Part shown: positions 6,943 to 15,891 of the stretch, piece after piece
Layout: every line of letters begins with the position of its first letter
Numbering within the stretch: the stretch's first letter is position 1
Source of the DNA: JBILXY01 sp044378055
GTDB taxonomy: Bacteria > Patescibacteriota > JACMRA01
Assembly (NCBI GenBank): GCA_044378055.1
Contig: JBILXY010000008.1
Coordinates: 1-42,919 of the forward strand
Length of the DNA: 42,919 nucleotides
Reading direction: 5' to 3'
The notes under the pieces: model-generated
Seen by the model: only the letters and a program-made list of their open reading frames with translations
What the model was told of the DNA's origin: nothing
The model's database searches: none
Program-made: the position numbers and the translations under genes

Positions 6943-8349
6943 GTGATTAAAAATAATTTATCAAGGGCATTGAAGCAAATTAAAGATGTTTGGCAAAAAC
7001 CTGCTCTTCGCTCGGTTGCTATTATAACATTTTTCTTATTTTTTTCTAAAGCCTTGGGCCTTTTGCGGCAGATAATTATTTACCAGAAGATGGATAGAAT
7101 TAGTTCAGATTTGCTTTTGACTGCTTCAAGCTTATCTGATGATGTAACCAGTTTATTGGTCATGGGAACTATTTTTAACGCAGTTTTGCCTGTTGCGAGC
7201 AGATTGGAACATGAAGAGAATACAAAAATGAATAAGTATTTATACTTAATGCTGCTTAGTATTTCAGGCTTAATAGGTGTAATTTCTTTGTTAATAATAA
7301 TTTTTACAAGGCCAATTTTAGAATTCACAATCAGCCAGGAAATTTTTAAAGATTTCGCCGATCAAGGCTTGCTAAACGATTTTATTGGAGTTACCAGAAT
7401 TTTGGCAATTACCCCACTTTTATTATCTATGCAAAGTATTTTTGGGGTATTTCTGAACTTAAAAAAGAGGTTCTTAATATTTTCACTGGCCGGGGTTGTT
7501 ACAAATTTGGGTATGATTATTGGATTATTTGTTGGAGGCAGAAACGACTATTATTCTGCTGCTATTGGCATGGTACTGGGAAGTTTCACCACAGTTTTAA
7601 TGTATTTGGTTGAAAGCAGGAAATTTGGCCTGGTTGATTTTAGTAAATTCATATTGCAAACCAAACAAATATTTATACAATTGAAAGAATTTTGGATACA
7701 AACTTGGATATTATTTCTTCCAAGAATATTCTTAATTTCGGGAGCAGTTGCAGCCAATAGAATTATTAAACTTGTAGCCACGGAAGGCGGGCAAATTACC
7801 GCTTTTGATATTTCCCTTTCTGTTCAGGCAGCATTTTTTACCATAATTACCTCAATTTCCACGGTATTTTACCCAGACCTAGCAAAAGTTTTTAACGACA
7901 AACTTATCAACCCGAACATTTTTTGGAATAAGTTACAAAAATACACCGAACTAACAGCCATAATTTCTTTAGTTGGAGGTATTGCTACTTTTATTTTAGC
8001 CCCTATTTTCGTATTAATTTTTAGTTTATTTGGAAAAGGCCAGGATAATGGAAACTATATTGCTTACCTAGCCCAAATTTGTACTCTAGGCTTTGTTTTT
8101 CAAGCAGTTTCAGAAATTTTGGGTAAATACTTTTATGTTAAGGAAAGAGCCTGGCAACCAGTTTTATTTGCAATTTCAGCCCTATTTATTCAAATAATAT
8201 CAACCTACCTACTAATTTGGCAAGGTATTGATGCCGGCGTGGCGGTTTCACTTGGTTTGATAATAAACTTTATGATATTAACAGCGATACAATTTGTGTT
8301 TATTCGGAGGGATTATATATTAAGAAAAGAAGTTGTTTTGGGTAATTAA
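6943..8349 (+). CDS. murJ: MurJ-type lipid II flippase (MviN family)
   Basis: 468 aa, polytopic with about 12-14 helices, in the MATE/MOP-like MviN family. The N-terminal 'FFLFFSKALGLLRQIIIYQKM' followed by a 'SSDLLLTASSLSDDV' stretch matches the family start. MurJ moves lipid II across the membrane for peptidoglycan synthesis. The start is GTG at 6943, fixed by the promoter spacing. Together with GatD, UppS and the MurF-like ligase it implies a peptidoglycan wall. The protein is a little shorter than the usual 500-520 aa. Confidence 0.85.
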   Translation: MIKNNLSRALKQIKDVWQKPALRSVAIITFFLFFSKALGLLRQIIIYQKMDRISSDLLLTASSLSDDVTSLLVMGTIFNAVLPVASRLEHEENTKMNKYLYLMLLSISGLIGVISLLIIIFTRPILEFTISQEIFKDFADQGLLNDFIGVTRILAITPLLLSMQSIFGVFLNLKKRFLIFSLAGVVTNLGMIIGLFVGGRNDYYSAAIGMVLGSFTTVLMYLVESRKFGLVDFSKFILQTKQIFIQLKEFWIQTWILFLPRIFLISGAVAANRIIKLVATEGGQITAFDISLSVQAAFFTIITSISTVFYPDLAKVFNDKLINPNIFWNKLQKYTELTAIISLVGGIATFILAPIFVLIFSLFGKGQDNGNYIAYLAQICTLGFVFQAVSEILGKYFYVKERAWQPVLFAISALFIQIISTYLLIWQGIDAGVAVSLGLIINFMILTAIQFVFIRRDYILRKEVVLGN

Positions 8350-8399
8350 TTCAATATTGATATCGATTGAAGACAAGGTTTGTTAGACATAACCAAAAC

Positions 8400-8424
8400 G
8401 GGTGATAATAAACATCACCCCTAC
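8400..8424 (-). repeat. palindromic repeat, family B
   Basis: On the minus strand GTAG, then GGGTGAT and ATCACCC arms around a 7-base loop. It lies between convergent murJ and the beta-CASP gene. Related copies are at 9949, 14179, 14221 and 24413. Confidence 0.6.
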
Positions 8425-8439
8425 GGTGAATGCAATCAA

Positions 8440-9909
8440 TTACTCCCACATAACCACCCTCTCCGCGAAGCGGGGCCAGTAGGTTTTTATTCTGGAAAGG
8501 AAACTGTCTTCTAATTCTTTTCCGAAAGCTAGGCTGGCTTCTTTTTCGCCATGCATTAAAAATACTGTTGGGGCTTTTTCTTCAGGTAAATCGCTCATTA
8601 AACTTAAAACCCAATTTTTCAAAATTCTTCTATCGGCGTGGGCTGAAAATTCGTTCATCGATTCTAACTGGGCCAGAACTTCTATCATTCTTCCTTCAAT
8701 TTCAACTTCTTCAGCGCCTTCTAAAATTTTTCTTCCTAAAGTTCCTTCGGCTTGGTAGCCTACAAAAAGGAGTGTATTAAGTGGATTATCTAAATGAAAT
8801 TGAAGATGTTTCAAAATTCTACCGCCGTTTAACATTCCGCTTCCGGCAATTAAAATGCAAGGTTTGTTATTAGAATTTACTGTTTTACTTTCATGAGTAG
8901 TTTCCAAAATTTTAAGGTTTTTATAAATTAACGGATTGGCATGATCGGCAATTTTTTGTCTTATTTCTTCATCATATAGTTCAGGATGTTGCAAACAAAT
9001 TTCTAAAACTTTAGAAGCCATTGGCGAGTCTAAGAAAATTGGAACTTGGTCGATCTTCCCTTCTCGCATAAGCTCGACTAGATAATAAATTACTTCTTGG
9101 GCCCTTTCCACTGAAAAAGATGGAATGATCAATTTTCCACCACGACGAAGAGTTTTTTTAGCAATCTCACGCAAGTGTTGTTTAGTATCTACCTTTGGAT
9201 GGGTTCTGTTTCCATACGTAGTTTCAGTAAAAATATGGGTAAGCCCTGGTGGAGTTGCTGGCATTTCAGGGTCTTCAATGATTGGTTTGTGTTCGTTCCC
9301 TAAATCGCCAGAAAAAACTACTTGCTTCCCTGAACTTATCTCTGTAAAAATAACAAAAGCCGAGCCAAGTATGTGGCCTGCATCGCGGAATTCCACTTGC
9401 AAATTTGGGTGAATTGTAAATTTTTGCTTATATTCAAAGGTTTTAAACCTGCCCATGGTTGTATCAACTTCCACATCGGTATAAAGGGCTGGGAATACAG
9501 TTTCTGTAGTTTGATCAGCTTCTTGAACAATTTTTGAATCAATAATTCCTGCAAAATCTTGGCTTAAATAACCGTCGGAATTATGTCTGGCTGAATCTCG
9601 CATTACTACTTCAGCAATTTGCCTGGTGGCTTCGGTTGAATAAATTTTTCCACCAAAACCCATTTTTACTAAATAAGGAATGCGTCCACAATGGTCTAAA
9701 TGAGCATGAGTAAGAACAATACAATCCAGTTTCTTTGGATCAAAAACCATGTAAGAATTTAGTTTATAAAGGTTAATTTTCTGACCAACTTGGAACATTC
9801 CAGAATCCAGGCAAAAGTTGAACTTGCTACCATCTGGGGCAGTGTATTCTAAAAAGTATTGTGAACCAGTAACAGTTCGTGTAGCCCCACAAAAGGTAAC
9901 AGAAAGCAT
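8440..9909 (-). CDS. beta-CASP metallo-beta-lactamase RNase
   Basis: 489 aa. The MBL motif HAHLDH is at about residues 68-73 ('VLTHAHLDHCGRIPYL'). Further metal ligands are in 'DAGHILGSA' and 'FSGDLG'. The beta-CASP part has 'PSFSVERAQE', 'SGMLNGGRILKHL' and 'FSAHADRR', followed by a short RMMBL end with 'LMHGE'. This is the layout of Ysh1/CPSF-73-like bacterial RNA endo/exonucleases, so RNA processing or decay is the likely job. The family is common in CPR genomes, but the exact substrate is not known. The ATG at 9909 opens the usual 'MLSVTFCGATRTVTGS' N-terminus. Confidence 0.9.
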   Translation of the reverse strand: MLSVTFCGATRTVTGSQYFLEYTAPDGSKFNFCLDSGMFQVGQKINLYKLNSYMVFDPKKLDCIVLTHAHLDHCGRIPYLVKMGFGGKIYSTEATRQIAEVVMRDSARHNSDGYLSQDFAGIIDSKIVQEADQTTETVFPALYTDVEVDTTMGRFKTFEYKQKFTIHPNLQVEFRDAGHILGSAFVIFTEISSGKQVVFSGDLGNEHKPIIEDPEMPATPPGLTHIFTETTYGNRTHPKVDTKQHLREIAKKTLRRGGKLIIPSFSVERAQEVIYYLVELMREGKIDQVPIFLDSPMASKVLEICLQHPELYDEEIRQKIADHANPLIYKNLKILETTHESKTVNSNNKPCILIAGSGMLNGGRILKHLQFHLDNPLNTLLFVGYQAEGTLGRKILEGAEEVEIEGRMIEVLAQLESMNEFSAHADRRILKNWVLSLMSDLPEEKAPTVFLMHGEKEASLAFGKELEDSFLSRIKTYWPRFAERVVMWE

Positions 9910-9948
9910 GTGAGCATAGGATAGCTTTTAGGTAAATAGATGTCAAAA

Positions 9949-9982
9949 GTAGCGGCGATCGAGGATCGCCATTGGCAAAACC
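9949..9982 (+). repeat. palindromic repeat, family B
   Basis: GTAG-C then GGCGATC/GATCGCC arms with a 3-base loop, followed by ATTGGCAAAACC. The same tail follows or accompanies the copies at 14179 and 24413. Confidence 0.7.
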
Positions 9983-10002
9983 TTGTTCCCTAAGCTTCTA
10001 AT

Positions 10003-11247
10003 CTACTCCTGCCAAATCTCCTTCACATTCTTTTCTAGATATTTTTTCAAACGAGGAAGGCTTTCTAAATTTGGCCAATCTAAATTATCTACGATTTCCT
10101 TCATATCAACATAAACTGCAGGATAAAGCCCTACAACCTGTTCAATTTCATCCATAAACCCAGATTGCTGCTTTCCAATTATATCCCCTGCCCCACGAAG
10201 TTCTAAATCTTTTTCGGCTATTTCATAACCATTCTGAGACTGAGCTAAAAACTGTAATCTTGGCTTGTTTACTGAATAATTATTGGTTAACAAAATACAA
10301 GAATTATCATCATAATCATTCCTTCCCACCCTTCCACGAAGTTGATGAAGAGCAGCCAGTCCAAACCTTTCGGCATTAAAAATTACAATTAGGGAAGCCT
10401 CTTTAATATCAACGCCAACTTCAATTACAGTAGTGGCGACTAAGATTTGTAGGTTTTCAGAGTTAGCAAATTCAGTTAACAATTTTGACTTGTCTTTTAA
10501 TTTACCATGAACTTGAGCTACTTTACCTGGGAAATTTTGTTCGGCCCATTTAAAAAGTTTTGAAACTGTCCATAATAAATCAGTTTCGTCTTCTTCAACT
10601 TTTGGGCAAATTAGAAATATCTTTCTCTTCTTTTTTAAGTTCGATTCAATATCTGCTTTAACTTTTGTTTCTAATGCTGAAAAATCTTGCACTTCTGTAT
10701 GAATAACTCTTTCACGAATTGGTTCTAAAAAATGGGGTTGCAAGGTTTCTAGCAAAGTTAAAGACAGAGTTCTTGGAATTGGTGTGGCAGTAAATGAAAC
10801 AAAATGACTAGCTAAATTCTGATCTAAACTGTTTAGAGATTTTCTCTGCCCTACTCCAAATCTGTGCTGTTCATCTACCATTACTAAATCTGGATTAATT
10901 TCTTCTTTAAAAAGCAAAGCATGGGTTCCCACCCAAAATATTTTATTGGATTCGTTAATAATTGAGGATAGTTGTTTTTTGGTAACTTTCTGATTATTAA
11001 CCCGAATATCTTTGGCCGAAACAAAAATTGTGGTTATGTTCTTTTTTAAAATATACAGTTTTTCTACCCAGCTAACTAAATTCAAATAGTGCTGAAAAGC
11101 CAGAACTTCAGTTGGGGCAAGTAAAGCTGCCTGCCCTTTTTCTAAACCAAGTAAATAGTTTAATCCCACCATGAAGGCCACCGCTGTTTTACCACTTCCA
11201 ACATCGCCTATTACTAGGCTTTGAGATACCGGGATAGTATTTTCCAT
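10003..11247 (-). CDS. recG: RecG-like helicase core lacking the wedge domain
   Basis: 414 aa, whereas RecG is normally about 680. The protein opens almost directly at Walker A (GDVGSGKT, about residues 14-21) and carries DEQHRFGVGQR (motif II plus the RecG signature), FTATPIPRTL (motif III), 'VATTVIEVGVDIKEAS' and 'QLRGRVGRNDYDD' (motifs V and VI), then the RecG C-terminal 'EIAEKDLELRGAGDIIGKQQSG'. The N-terminal wedge/OB domain that grips branched DNA, and the Q motif, are absent. The ATG is two bases after the stop of the upstream gene, so the gene is co-transcribed and complete as it stands, or it was cut by rearrangement. Confidence 0.85.
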   Translation of the reverse strand: MENTIPVSQSLVIGDVGSGKTAVAFMVGLNYLLGLEKGQAALLAPTEVLAFQHYLNLVSWVEKLYILKKNITTIFVSAKDIRVNNQKVTKKQLSSIINESNKIFWVGTHALLFKEEINPDLVMVDEQHRFGVGQRKSLNSLDQNLASHFVSFTATPIPRTLSLTLLETLQPHFLEPIRERVIHTEVQDFSALETKVKADIESNLKKKRKIFLICPKVEEDETDLLWTVSKLFKWAEQNFPGKVAQVHGKLKDKSKLLTEFANSENLQILVATTVIEVGVDIKEASLIVIFNAERFGLAALHQLRGRVGRNDYDDNSCILLTNNYSVNKPRLQFLAQSQNGYEIAEKDLELRGAGDIIGKQQSGFMDEIEQVVGLYPAVYVDMKEIVDNLDWPNLESLPRLKKYLEKNVKEIWQE

Positions 11248-11249
11248 GC

Positions 11250-12437
11250 TTAAACCTTGGCTGAATTAGCCTGGTTGTCAAAAGTAAATTGCTTGGTTTC
11301 TTGAATTTCAAAAGTTAGGACCAAAGCTTTATTACAGCTTGCTTTAGGCTGACACAATACAATTTTCAAGTTAGGTGTACTGGAATCTGATTTGAAAATT
11401 TCAACGCTATCTGCTGAAAATATATTAGCCGAGCGAAGTTTATATAGTTGGTACCAGGAATTTCCAAACGAATCTTCCAAATAGGCTTCCATTCTGTCTT
11501 GAGGAAGCATTTCTTCAAATTGGCTTTGATTACTAAACCATACACTGAGGTTCTCGCCTGCCCAGTTTGTACCTTCATAATGCACAATAGCAGCTTGATC
11601 TTTCAGTGCCTCAGATTTGTCACTAGTGCTTGTATTTTCTGGAAGGGCTGCAACTTCTAAATTATTTAATTTAGGTATAATTACCTTGTTTAGTTTAAGC
11701 AGACTAGACCCTGATGTATTTTGCCCTAATTTATTCAAGGAATTTCTTTGCAACCTTAAGAATACCTCCTGACTTTCCACAACAGCCCAAACATTGGTAT
11801 TGTCGGTAAAGTTTTTGATCAAGGTGGAATCTTTGTTAATAAAATCTAGACCATCCACTGTCTTGTTATTATTTTCGTCGGTTTGTGCAGGATTCAAGCC
11901 AAGTTTAAACTCTTCCAAGTTAGTTAAACCGTCTTTATCTGAATCACCAGTTTCAGACTTATCAGACAAATCTTTAAAGTTATCTATCCATTGAGTATAG
12001 GAAAGCTCATCGGCCTTAGCTTTATTACCTGAAATACCATTAAATAAAGCAAGTTTTGGAAGCCCACCACCCAGCCAAGCAAAGAAAACCATTCCAGCAA
12101 TTCCACTAACTGCTGTTCCTATAATAAACACTGGAAGTAAAGTTGCCCACCACTTCCGCTTACTATTTACATAAGATTTATGATTCAGTAAATGTGCATC
12201 GCCGCCGTGGGTTGCGTAAACACTTGGATGGGCATAGTTTGAAGCTGGCTGATTAAAATTAGAATTTGTATGCACCTCAGCAGCAGGCTGAAAATTAGCC
12301 ATTTGTGAATTTGCTAGGCCAATTAAATAAGATCGTTGACTTGGGCTCATGTTTTTCAAAAACAATTCTCTTTGCCACTCTTCCTTAATCTTAAAATAAT
12401 TATCCAGCACCAACTGCCATTCTGGGCTAATTTTCAT
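11250..12437 (-). CDS. membrane-anchored protein with EF-hand-like motif and degenerate sortase-like domain
   Basis: 395 aa from the ATG at 12437; a TTG four codons upstream abuts the -10 and is unlikely to be used. Residues 1-90 are a helix-rich, Gln/Asn-rich cytoplasmic part. One transmembrane helix spans about 96-124. A calcium-type loop 'DSDKDGLTNLEEF' follows (about 165). The rest resembles a sortase in order: 'VIIPKL' (254), 'AIVHYEGTNWAGENL' (284), a strand/loop where sortases have the GH catalytic His, 'YQLYKLRSANIFSADSVEIF', 'LKIVLCQP' (catalytic Cys position, 362) and 'KALVLTFE' (position of the RLVV Arg). Here GH is replaced by WF and the Arg is not conserved, so catalysis is doubtful. 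Confidence 0.7.
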   Translation of the reverse strand: MKISPEWQLVLDNYFKIKEEWQRELFLKNMSPSQRSYLIGLANSQMANFQPAAEVHTNSNFNQPASNYAHPSVYATHGGDAHLLNHKSYVNSKRKWWATLLPVFIIGTAVSGIAGMVFFAWLGGGLPKLALFNGISGNKAKADELSYTQWIDNFKDLSDKSETGDSDKDGLTNLEEFKLGLNPAQTDENNNKTVDGLDFINKDSTLIKNFTDNTNVWAVVESQEVFLRLQRNSLNKLGQNTSGSSLLKLNKVIIPKLNNLEVAALPENTSTSDKSEALKDQAAIVHYEGTNWAGENLSVWFSNQSQFEEMLPQDRMEAYLEDSFGNSWYQLYKLRSANIFSADSVEIFKSDSSTPNLKIVLCQPKASCNKALVLTFEIQETKQFTFDNQANSAKV

Positions 12438-12449
12438 ATCTATAAACAA

Positions 12450-12478
12450 ATTATACCAGAGTTTTCAAAACCTGACAA
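12450..12478 (-). promoter_or_regulatory. strong promoter of the sortase-like/recG operon
   Basis: TTGTCA (12478-12473), a 17-bp spacer and TATAAT (12455-12450) on the minus strand. The ATG at 12437 is 12 bases after the -10, leaving a leader of about five bases. Confidence 0.75.
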
Positions 12479-12481
12479 AGT

Positions 12482-12904
12482 TTACTCCTTTTCTTTGGTT
12501 GATGGTTTCCAAAACCAGATTTGGGCATTCAAAAGTATAAGCCCGACCCAAATTTGCAGATCAGCAAGATTAATGAAACTGGCCACAAACATAATGTAAT
12601 CTGTAGCTGAACCAAAAATTATTCTTTCTAAAAAATTGCTCCATCCACCAGCAAGAATTAGCAGAGTAAAAGCTGGAGATTTGCTAAATAGATCTAAAGC
12701 AAACATTCCCCAAGTTACAAAAATTATTATCAAGGCTGAAGAAATTATACCTATGTTAAATCCAAATGGGTATTCATTAGGCACATAATAAAAACCAAAG
12801 TTTCTGATCAAGGCTGATATTCCAATATTTACGGCGATTATTGTTAATAGGATTAATGACTGCCAAAACCAGTTATATTTAGTTATAGATTGAAACTTGT
12901 ACAT
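12482..12904 (-). CDS. lspA: lipoprotein signal peptidase (signal peptidase II)
   Basis: 140 aa with four transmembrane helices. The signature region reads 'LAGGWSNFLERIIFGSATDY' and then 'INLADLQIWVG'. Both catalytic aspartates are present (the D of ATDY and the D of NLAD). The conserved NxxDR is NFLER here, an Asp-to-Glu change at a non-catalytic position. LspA removes lipoprotein signal peptides in the membrane. A TATAAT lies 11 bases before the ATG, so it may have its own promoter just after dnaJ. Confidence 0.8.
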   Translation of the reverse strand: MYKFQSITKYNWFWQSLILLTIIAVNIGISALIRNFGFYYVPNEYPFGFNIGIISSALIIIFVTWGMFALDLFSKSPAFTLLILAGGWSNFLERIIFGSATDYIMFVASFINLADLQIWVGLILLNAQIWFWKPSTKEKE

Positions 12905-12930
12905 TCTTATAGGAAATTATAATTATGGAT

Positions 12931-14052
12931 TTAATTTGACTCTTCTCTTATTCTTCTCAAAACATCTTCTTGTTCAGAACTTAGTTTATTTGGCATTCTC
13001 ACTTTTAATTTTAAGAAATGATCACCTTTTGAATTTGAATTATTTAATTTAGGCATACCTTGACCTTTCAAGCGTAATTTACCTTCAGGATTTGTAAAGG
13101 CCGGAATTTGCACTTCTACTTCGCCCCAAACTGTATAAACATCAACTTTAGCACCTAATAATAAATCGAAATAACTAACTTCAATGGAAGAATTTATATC
13201 CATTTTTTCTCTTTGCAGGAATTTATGCTGTTCAAGTTGAACTTGCAAATAAAGGTCTCCAGGTTCTGAACCGCGATATCCCGCTTCGCCCTTTCCTTGA
13301 ATTCTAATTCTATCTCCACTATCTACACCTACTGGAATTTCCACTTCTAAATCTTCCACTTCTTGGTGATAACCTTTTCCAGAACAGAAAGTACATGGAC
13401 TGTCGAAAACTTTTCCTCCGCCTTCGCAGGTTGGACAAGCAGTTTCTTGCTGAATTATACCAAAAATTGTTTCCACTCTTTGATAAACTCTTCCTTGTCC
13501 TTTACAGGTAGGGCAAGTGCTGACCTTCGAACCCGGTTCAAAACCTTTACCAGCACAATGGTTGCAGCTTATATTGTGTTTTAATTGGAATGATTTTTTG
13601 CTTCCCATAGCCACCTCTTCTAAAGTTAAAGAAATTCCCATTTCAATATCTATTCCTTTATTTCTGCTAGTACTTCTTGGCTTACTCTTTTTTGTTGTAG
13701 AAGCCCCAAAGCCCTGTCCAAAAAATGTTTCAAAAACATCGTTTAAGTCTCCAAAGCCAGATTGTCCACCCATTTCCCCAAAATCGAAGCTGACTCCACC
13801 ATATCCAAAGCCTTGACCTGCTTGATTAACCTTATCATAGTTTGACCCAAATCTATCATAATTTTCTCTTTTTTTCTGATCACCTAAAACTTCATAAGCG
13901 TTGTTAATTTCCTTAAATTTGGCCTCAGAATCTTTGTTTCCTTGATTTTTATCAGGATGATGTTGATGAGCCAGTTTTCTATAGGCTTTTTTAATTTCAT
14001 CTTGAGTTGATGTTTTTGGAACACCCAAAACTTGATACAAATCGGCTGACAT
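12931..14052 (-). CDS. dnaJ: chaperone protein DnaJ
   Basis: 373 aa, a complete type I DnaJ. The J domain is at residues 1-70 with HHPDKN. A Gly/Phe-rich segment follows (about 75-110). The zinc-finger domain has four CxxCxGxG-type repeats (CNHCAGKG, CPTCKGQG, CPTCEGGG, CTFCSGKG; about 150-220), and then the substrate-binding domain. DnaJ stimulates DnaK and holds unfolded protein; neither dnaK nor grpE is in the window. ATG 14052 gives 'MSADLYQVLGV'; the upstream in-frame TTG overlaps a TTGACA -35 box (14086-14091), so it is not the start. Confidence 0.95.
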   Translation of the reverse strand: MSADLYQVLGVPKTSTQDEIKKAYRKLAHQHHPDKNQGNKDSEAKFKEINNAYEVLGDQKKRENYDRFGSNYDKVNQAGQGFGYGGVSFDFGEMGGQSGFGDLNDVFETFFGQGFGASTTKKSKPRSTSRNKGIDIEMGISLTLEEVAMGSKKSFQLKHNISCNHCAGKGFEPGSKVSTCPTCKGQGRVYQRVETIFGIIQQETACPTCEGGGKVFDSPCTFCSGKGYHQEVEDLEVEIPVGVDSGDRIRIQGKGEAGYRGSEPGDLYLQVQLEQHKFLQREKMDINSSIEVSYFDLLLGAKVDVYTVWGEVEVQIPAFTNPEGKLRLKGQGMPKLNNSNSKGDHFLKLKVRMPNKLSSEQEDVLRRIREESN

Positions 14053-14178
14053 ACTTAGCAAGTAAATGGCTTGCTTGCAAAAGTTTGTCAACCAAAAATC
14101 TTTAAAATTTATATCAATCTAATTCTAAAATGGAGGTTAATTAAAAAAAATTCTCCCTTGTAATGGGCATAGGCTTTC

Positions 14179-14242
14179 GTAGGGGCGATTTTCACAATCG
14201 CCATTGGCACCACGAGTATCGTAGCGGCGATCGCTGATCGCC
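14179..14242 (+). repeat. two palindromic repeats, family B
   Basis: The 266-base gap between dnaJ and the SIMPL gene holds two copies. At 14179-14202 there is GTAG-GGGCGATT with arms GGCGATT/AATCGCC, followed by ATTGGCA. At 14221-14242 there is GTAGCGGCGATC-GCT-GATCGCC. A partial third arm (GGGTCGCC) follows. No gene is seen in this gap. Confidence 0.7.
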
Positions 14243-14318
14243 AAAGGGTCGCCAAAGGAGCACAACAAAACAACCTCCCTATTTAAGGGAGGCATCCAAA
14301 AGTAGAAAGTACGAAGAC

Positions 14319-15104
14319 CTACTTATATTCAACTGTTAAATCAACAGTACTAGTTAATTCTTGTTCTCCTCCTAAAACTGAAGGGGCTGATTCACTGCTG
14401 GCAGAAACTGCAGAAGCATCGGCTTTACCCATAGTTGCATATGGATATGGATAATTATTGTTACCGCAGTTATTTAGTAAATTAACTGTCTTTTTAACAA
14501 TCCTTCCTCCGCCTAAAGCTTTAATCCTATCGTTAGCAATTTTGAAAGCATCTTTAGTGGCTTCATCCTCTAGATCTGCACATACTTTTTTGTTATCAGC
14601 AAAATCATAATTAAAAGAACCAAATCTGTTTACCCCCAATTTTGTAGCTTCAGCAATAACTTTGTTAGGTAAACTAGCATCTTGCTTGAAATTATTAAAC
14701 ACTACTGTAAAGTTGGTTTCAACTCTGGTTTGGGTTGTATTCTCTCCATCTCTAACTGGCATGGAATAAACTATAGGTTGATATTCAGGATAAGAAGTTT
14801 TGCTAGTTTGAATATCGTTATTCTGAATTCCTTGTTTGTTTAAATATTCAATAATTTTATTAGTTTTTGAATCAATTTCGGAATTTAAAGAATTAACATC
14901 AGAACCAACCAAACTTATGGTTAAATTAACTGTCACTTTATCGTATTGAACTTTTTTAGTTGCTTGACCCTGCACAGTTAATACTGAAATTGGTAAGTTT
15001 CTTTCCCATAACCACCACAACCCTGCCCCAACACCTATAATAAGGAATATAGAGCTTACTACTGCAAGAATTGTTGCGAAAAGAACATATTTATTTTTGA
15101 ACAT
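14319..15104 (-). CDS. SIMPL domain (DUF541) protein, membrane-anchored
   Basis: 261 aa from ATG 15104 (an in-frame start eight codons upstream is possible). One N-terminal membrane anchor spans about residues 7-34. The SIMPL/DUF541 domain follows: 'LTVQGQATKKVQYDKVTVNLTIS', a helix 'NSEIDSKTNKIIEYLNKQGI', then 'DIQTSKTSYPEYQPI' and 'VETNFTVVFNN'. Family members are secreted or periplasmic-type proteins of unclear function, some oligomeric. The C-terminal part is Ser/Ala-rich and ends in a last beta strand ('STVDLTVEYK'). Divergent from ftsE. Confidence 0.85.
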   Translation of the reverse strand: MFKNKYVLFATILAVVSSIFLIIGVGAGLWWLWERNLPISVLTVQGQATKKVQYDKVTVNLTISLVGSDVNSLNSEIDSKTNKIIEYLNKQGIQNNDIQTSKTSYPEYQPIVYSMPVRDGENTTQTRVETNFTVVFNNFKQDASLPNKVIAEATKLGVNRFGSFNYDFADNKKVCADLEDEATKDAFKIANDRIKALGGGRIVKKTVNLLNNCGNNNYPYPYATMGKADASAVSASSESAPSVLGGEQELTSTVDLTVEYK

Positions 15105-15143
15105 ATAATATAATTTGGTGAATAACAAAATAATTTTTTAATG

Positions 15144-15172
15144 TTGACAAGTGATAAGGGATATTCTATTTT
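15144..15172 (+). promoter_or_regulatory. ftsE promoter (leaderless)
   Basis: TTGACA (15144-15149), a 17-bp spacer and TATTTT (15167-15172). Six bases separate it from GTG 15179, so the mRNA should start at the initiation codon. Confidence 0.7.
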
Positions 15173-15178
15173 TTTATT

Positions 15179-15865
15179 GTGATCCGCTTCGTAAAAGCCA
15201 GTAAAAAATATTCCAGCAAGCAAGATGCTTCTTTATCTGATATAAATTTAGAAATTAAAGCCGGTGAATTTGTTTCCTTGGTTGGGCAATCTGGGGCAGG
15301 AAAAAGCACTTTAATTAGGATGCTTACTGGAGAGGAAAAACCTGAAAAAGGTGGTGAAGTTTGGATTGAAGATATACGGGTTGATAAAGTAAAACCAGAG
15401 TTTTTGCCATATCTTAGACGAAGAATTGGAGTAATTTTCCAAGATTACAAACTTTTAAACACCAGAACCGTTTTTGAAAATGTAAGTTTAGCCATGGAAG
15501 TAGCCGGCGCTTCTAAACAAGAAATAGCCAGAGATGTTCCAAAACTTTTAGAATTAGTTGGAATTGCCCATAAATCAGAAAATTATCCAAAAGAATTAAG
15601 TGGAGGAGAAAGACAAAGAGTTTCTATAGCAAGGGCTTTAAGCCATAACCCAATTTTGCTTATCGCCGACGAGCCAACAGGAAATTTAGACAAGCCAAAC
15701 AGCTACGAAATAATGACCCTGCTTCTGAAAATCAACAATTCAGGCACAACTGTATTACTTGTAACCCACGACCAAGAAGTAGTAGATAAACTAAAGAAAA
15801 GAGTAGTAACCCTACAAAAAGGCAAAATAGTACTAGATCAAGCCGTTGGGATGTATTATATTTAA
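15179..15865 (+). CDS. ftsE: cell division ATP-binding protein FtsE
   Basis: 228-aa ABC ATPase. Walker A is GQSGAGKS (about residues 36-43), the signature is 'LSGGERQRVSIARAL', Walker B is 'LLIADEPTGNLD', and the H-loop is 'LLVTHDQE'. The Q-loop reads 'VIFQDYKLL', typical of FtsE. FtsE with the membrane protein FtsX controls peptidoglycan hydrolases at the septum. ftsX, normally the next gene, is absent; the downstream gene is on the other strand. The GTG start is supported by the promoter. Confidence 0.9.
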   Translation: MIRFVKASKKYSSKQDASLSDINLEIKAGEFVSLVGQSGAGKSTLIRMLTGEEKPEKGGEVWIEDIRVDKVKPEFLPYLRRRIGVIFQDYKLLNTRTVFENVSLAMEVAGASKQEIARDVPKLLELVGIAHKSENYPKELSGGERQRVSIARALSHNPILLIADEPTGNLDKPNSYEIMTLLLKINNSGTTVLLVTHDQEVVDKLKKRVVTLQKGKIVLDQAVGMYYI

Positions 15866-15891
15866 TTTATTGAGTTAACTTTAAATTGATC

